From the NCBI RefSeq assembly GCF_021130785.1, contig NC_060210.1, forward strand, positions 184,728,001 through 184,792,000: 64,000 nt of DNA. Reading direction: 5' to 3'. Numbering within the stretch: position 1 is the first letter of the stretch; each line of letters begins with the position of its first letter. Position numbers and translations under genes: made by a program. The notes below the pieces were generated by a model. That model was not told where the DNA came from and searched no databases. It saw nothing but the letters and a program-made list of their open reading frames with translations. Below, piece by piece: positions 60,262 through 64,000 of this stretch. The DNA is from Homalodisca vitripennis. Taxonomy: Eukaryota > Arthropoda > Insecta > Hemiptera > Cicadellidae.

Positions 60262-60500
60262 GTTTATTCTATGATTGTCATAATGGTCACCCATAAGAAC
60301 AATTTAAAAATATCTATTAACGCAGCCTCATTGCATTGAGTGACATAGACCATTATTGAACTCTTAGAGTTGCTTGTATATAAACGAAGCTTCATATAAA
60401 ATTTCAAGCCTACCGTTCTGTGTATTTTATTGTGCGTACATACAGACTTAGAAGTTATTTTTCCAGCCCATCGAGTAATAACAATGAGCTAAAAATGTAT
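60262..60500. repeat. Dispersed repeat family A copy
   Basis: One of the most complete copies: GATTGTCATAATGGTCACCC, ATAAGAACAATTTAAAAATAT, TTAACGCAGCCTCATTGCAT, GAGTGACATAGACCATTATTG, GAACTC, GAAGCTTCATATAAAATTTC, GTACATACAGACTTAGAAG and TTTTTCCAGCCCATCGAG, in family order. Confidence 0.62.
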
Positions 60501-61129
60501 ATTAATTATTATTAACTAACCTTGAATCTAGTTAAACTGAAAATTTAAAGTCACGGTAAAACAAAATTAGTCAAATATTTTAACGCGGTACGTGTCAAAA
60601 CCACAACGGCAGACGATTAAAGTGTGGTCTAGCTGTTTGGATGTTAGGAGGCACAAGTTACAACAGATAAGCGGACTTAGAGCTATTAGTGTCAAACTGT
60701 CGCTTTACATTTAACCGCTTAATAGCCTGTGTCATTGGGTAACAGTTAACTCAGAATAGCACTGATTACGCATTACATGTATGTAGATCACTAACTAACC
60801 TCAATAAGTAACTATATTGTGGTAATTTAAGTGTCAAGAATAGCTTGCAGTAAAACTTGGGAATGATCCTGTTTAAGGTTGTATCTGGATGTGATCATGC
60901 AATGCAGTAATGGCATTTCAAAGAGCTGCAATCAAACTTTTTCCCAAAAATTCCTCAATTTGAAACTGAATACACCGCATTATGGAAAGGTAATGTTGTT
61001 GGTGTATTCTGTTTATGTAGTAGAAGATATTTACACTATTAAAATGCAATCAACAACTAAAACAAAAATAACTAACAACAGTATTTGAATATTCTATTCC
61101 AAAAAATGCGTGGCCATACGCAGCACATT

Positions 61130-61250
61130 CTGTTCATCGCGCGTCTTGTTTCAAGATGCTGCAATGTTATTGTTGCGTCACAAGGTCTAACGTCAACAAT
61201 GACCCATAGCCTTGTCCTTTATTGTTATTGTACTGTTACTGCAGTCTAAC
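61130..61250. repeat. Dispersed repeat family B, copy 2
   Basis: Pairs with 32,915-33,025 (CGTCTTGTTTCAAGATG, TGTTATTGTTGCGTCACAA, CAACAATGACCCA, TTGTACTGTTA). Confidence 0.45.
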
Positions 61251-61904
61251 CGAACTGCCACATGCTACATTATTACAGCGAAGAGTAAAGTTTGTGTCCA
61301 GTGGTGCCCCCTAGGCACTGACTGACTGATATTTGTGAATATACAGGGTGTTACGAACTCTCCGGTAACATTTTTAAGATCTCTTCCTTGGGTCGATGCA
61401 AAAAAATAAAATCTACTATAAACAAAGATCAGAAATTCTTAGTTTACCGTCTGTATGGCTTATAGGTATTATTTTATGTCGTGCAGCAGATAAAGGCGTG
61501 CTCACCAGAGGGATTTATCTTATTTCAGAATATGTTTATTAACATAAGGTTTATTTATGTAACTAGTTATTCCTCGGACATATAGACAGACAATCAATCG
61601 TATAGAAACATTTACACCATAATTAAGCTCGGAGCATGGTTGGACATACCCCATCATATTTTTTTCATCTAATATTTAAAATTTATGGATTAAATATTTC
61701 TCGAGATATATATATTTCTACGTGGTACATTCAAATCAATTATCGGGAAGAGCGTTGAAGTCAAATCTTGCCAAAGAGTTATAAAATTGACATTAAACTC
61801 TGTTATTTTTTGGTTGGCTCTATGATTACAAATTTCATATGCTCAATTCATTCTCTCATTATCATACGAAATTTGTTTTTAGATTTATTTATTCTTATAT
61901 TTTC

Positions 61905-62110
61905 TTGTTACCATCATGGTTTCCCATAAGACCAATACAAATATATTCGCCAGTGCCAACAAAATCCTATGGAGGAAAACACTATCGAAACTCTATTGCT
62001 CAGATATAAATGAAACTTCATAAAACATTACTCATTTCGTTTTCGAGATAGAGTGTAAACAGAAAGAGAAAAATGCACTCTTTCAGGCTTTTTAGTAATA
62101 AGTTTCATAA
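61905..62110. repeat. Dispersed repeat family A copy
   Basis: Contains TTACCATCATGGTTTCCCAT, AAGACCAATACAAATATATTC, CAAAATCCTATGGAG, CGAAACTCTATTGCTCAGAT, GAAACTTCATAAAACATTAC and TCGTTTTCGAGATAGAGTG, in family order. Confidence 0.55.
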
Positions 62111-64000
62111 AGCTTATCCAAACTTTCGATGTATACCTAAGGACATTTTTTGGGAAAATACAATTGCAGATCAATTGTTTATACCAATTTATTCAGTAAA
62201 GTTTTATAGTACATTTATTACTATATAGATAATTATAAAAATAATATGCGGTCCCATAAATGTAAACTATGATATAGAATTTAAGCACAAAAGGTTTGGC
62301 TAAAATTTCAAAAGTAAAAGCAATTCTAGACATTCCCCTGTCTGAGGATACTACTTCGACTCTGAAGTCAAGAGAAGTCTGTCGGTGAATACCAAAGAAC
62401 TGATCCGTGGGATCTTATTCTCAAAGCCATCAGAACGGAGAATGTTCGCAAGAATAACATCTACATCGTTCAAAACCTGCACTTGATTTAATTTAATGAT
62501 GAAACTGTGTATCTTCTTTATTTCTCAATCTGCATTGTGAATTAAAAAGAATTAAGACCTAATTTTCATGTATATTAATAAAAATACTATCATATATGTA
62601 AATTATAAATTGTAGTTGATTAAAATAAACTATTATAACTAACTCGCACGTCTTAATTAGCATAAATGCCTTGTTATAGACGATTAAATAACTTTCCTCA
62701 TATCATTCAGGTGCTTGTGACTAAGTACCTTTAAACAAGTTCAACAACGGGCGTAGGAGTAAGCATACCAAAAATCGTAATTAGAACTAAATAAAGGATA
62801 GATTTTCAGACATTTCCCATAGCATATGTTATAAAAATAATGTTACATTTCGAGGCTTGATATCTACCCGCTTATTCAGATATAAATACCGTAATACATG
62901 AGGCTAAACATAAAAATAAATAAATACACATTTTTATTTATGTAAGTTTTATTTTTAGAAAATATTAACTGAAAACTATAGCGCCAAATTTGGAATTATA
63001 TGGACATTGTAATATATTACGAAAGAAACATAGTAACGGAAATGGTTAGATGCAACCTGATTATAAAAAAATACTTAGCGCAAAGAATCAGCTTGACGGC
63101 AAAAAATTAGCATACCAGTACCGTATTAGTGGCGTTACTTAATTTTTGGTTAGTTATATGTGTAGCTTTTAATATCCACGCTATATGTAAATCAGCTGAC
63201 CATTAAATATTATCAATCCTAATAATTATTTTTAAGTTGTCCTCGAGAAAAAAATAAAACCAGAGAGTCTGGAAAAAGTTAACACGAAAATTGAATGGAA
63301 ACAGTTACTACAAAGTCTCAGTACCAGACTTCAGTTGGAAACTGTTAATTTGTTTCTGGTATAAGTACAGCCTAAAGTCTGAGGTAACATTTTAATGAAG
63401 TTGATGATAGTTGGAGCGTAAAATGTCAAGATTTGATTTTACATCAACATTTAACCCAAATTTTTGTGTTTAATATTTTTATTTTATTATACATTTATGA
63501 ACACTCATATCGTTTTAAAATTATTTCAATAGCACTAATTTTAGTAGGAACCTTTACTGAATAACTTGGTTCAAATTGGAATTGATAGGTTACTTTATTT
63601 TGCAAATACATCTCCAAAGCCAACTGGTAAACATACAATACACTATTGTTATGGGTATGATTACGTATTTATAAATAACAGTTTTAGGGGAACAGGAGGG
63701 ATTCATCATCAGTCTTGCTAAAGACAGTGCTTTACATCTTGACCAAAACTTCTAAGTTAGGAAGATCAAGAATAACCAAAACTTGGGAGAAGGTTTGAAC
63801 GGATGTTTCTTTATGGAAAACGGAAGTACCTGAATGTGGACTTGTCATCAAGTCGTCGCCGAGGTAGTTGAAAATATTCGATCTTGTATGTAGGAGACAG
63901 TTATTTGTATATTTATCAGATAACAAGTCTTCTTTGAAGCACCAGCAGTGCTTATACACTATCATACTTCTCCACCTCAAGCATCAATAGTCGATGGAAT

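Larger units (their letters stand above)
59018..64000. other. AT-rich intergenic DNA with dispersed repeats
   Basis: No gene is supported. The segment holds family A copies (60,262-60,500 and 61,905-62,110, with a fragment around 60,120-60,190), one family B copy (61,130-61,250), a C-run at about 59,820-59,829, and a lone TACAGGGTGTTACGAACT at about 61,343. The latter resembles the terminus of the possible 200-bp element at 23.4 kb. An 82-codon minus-strand frame at 63,732-63,980 has no recognised domain. Confidence 0.5.

Noticed and set aside
63732..63980. 82-codon minus-strand frame at the right edge
   Set aside because: Possibly the end of something beyond the window, but no domain or splice evidence is visible.

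Overview
The window is eukaryotic nuclear DNA, most likely from an animal and plausibly an arthropod. It is strongly AT-rich, has no dense run of long reading frames, and carries microsatellites, minisatellites and fragments of dispersed repeats. No tRNA, rRNA, CRISPR array, bacterial operon or recognisable host gene was found. What can be read is almost entirely mobile DNA. The species assignment is inference only.

Layout. 1-15.1 kb: AT-rich non-coding DNA with repeat fragments and one promoter-like CCAAT/TATA arrangement near 2.8 kb. 15,152-18,087: a 2.9 kb pogo/Tigger-type DNA transposon with 24-bp perfect terminal inverted repeats, a TA target duplication, many subterminal copies of a 14-bp motif, and a broken minus-strand transposase (HTH, DDE domain, C-terminal zinc finger). 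18.1-30.8 kb: AT-rich DNA with dispersed repeats and a (TA)n tract. 30.8-32.1 kb: a minisatellite of about 59 bp per unit. 33.3 kb: a (TG)n tract.

34,265-47,922 is the main feature: a complete Polinton/Maverick (adintovirus-like) element of 13,658 bp. It is bounded by a perfect 6-bp target duplication (GTTGGC) and inverted repeats of about 190 bp. All recognised genes lie on the plus strand, in this order: retrovirus-like integrase, zinc-finger protein with internal duplications, protein-primed family B DNA polymerase, FtsK/A32-like packaging ATPase, a protein with a parvovirus-like phospholipase A2 domain, hexon-like major capsid protein, small basic core-like protein, adenain-like cysteine protease, and penton-like minor capsid protein. 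Together they form a virus-like set for integration, self-replication, genome packaging, capsid assembly, maturation and possible endosome escape. Every gene is crossed by frameshifts or stops, but key motifs survive. Much of the divergence between internal repeat copies is one-base indels, so some breaks could be assembly errors rather than evolutionary decay. Two internal arrays (a GC-rich 116-bp repeat inside the left end and an AT-rich palindromic repeat after the ATPase) and recurring TATAAGTATA-like motifs at gene starts are possible regulatory or replication structures.

47.9-64 kb: AT-rich DNA with a 98-bp tandem array just outside the Polinton, a degenerate tandem block at 52.8-53.3 kb, a small GC-richer island near 56.5 kb, several dispersed-repeat copies, and at 58,438-59,009 a 572-bp Merlin-like non-autonomous transposon with an exact 8-bp target duplication and a remnant of a zinc-ribbon transposase start.
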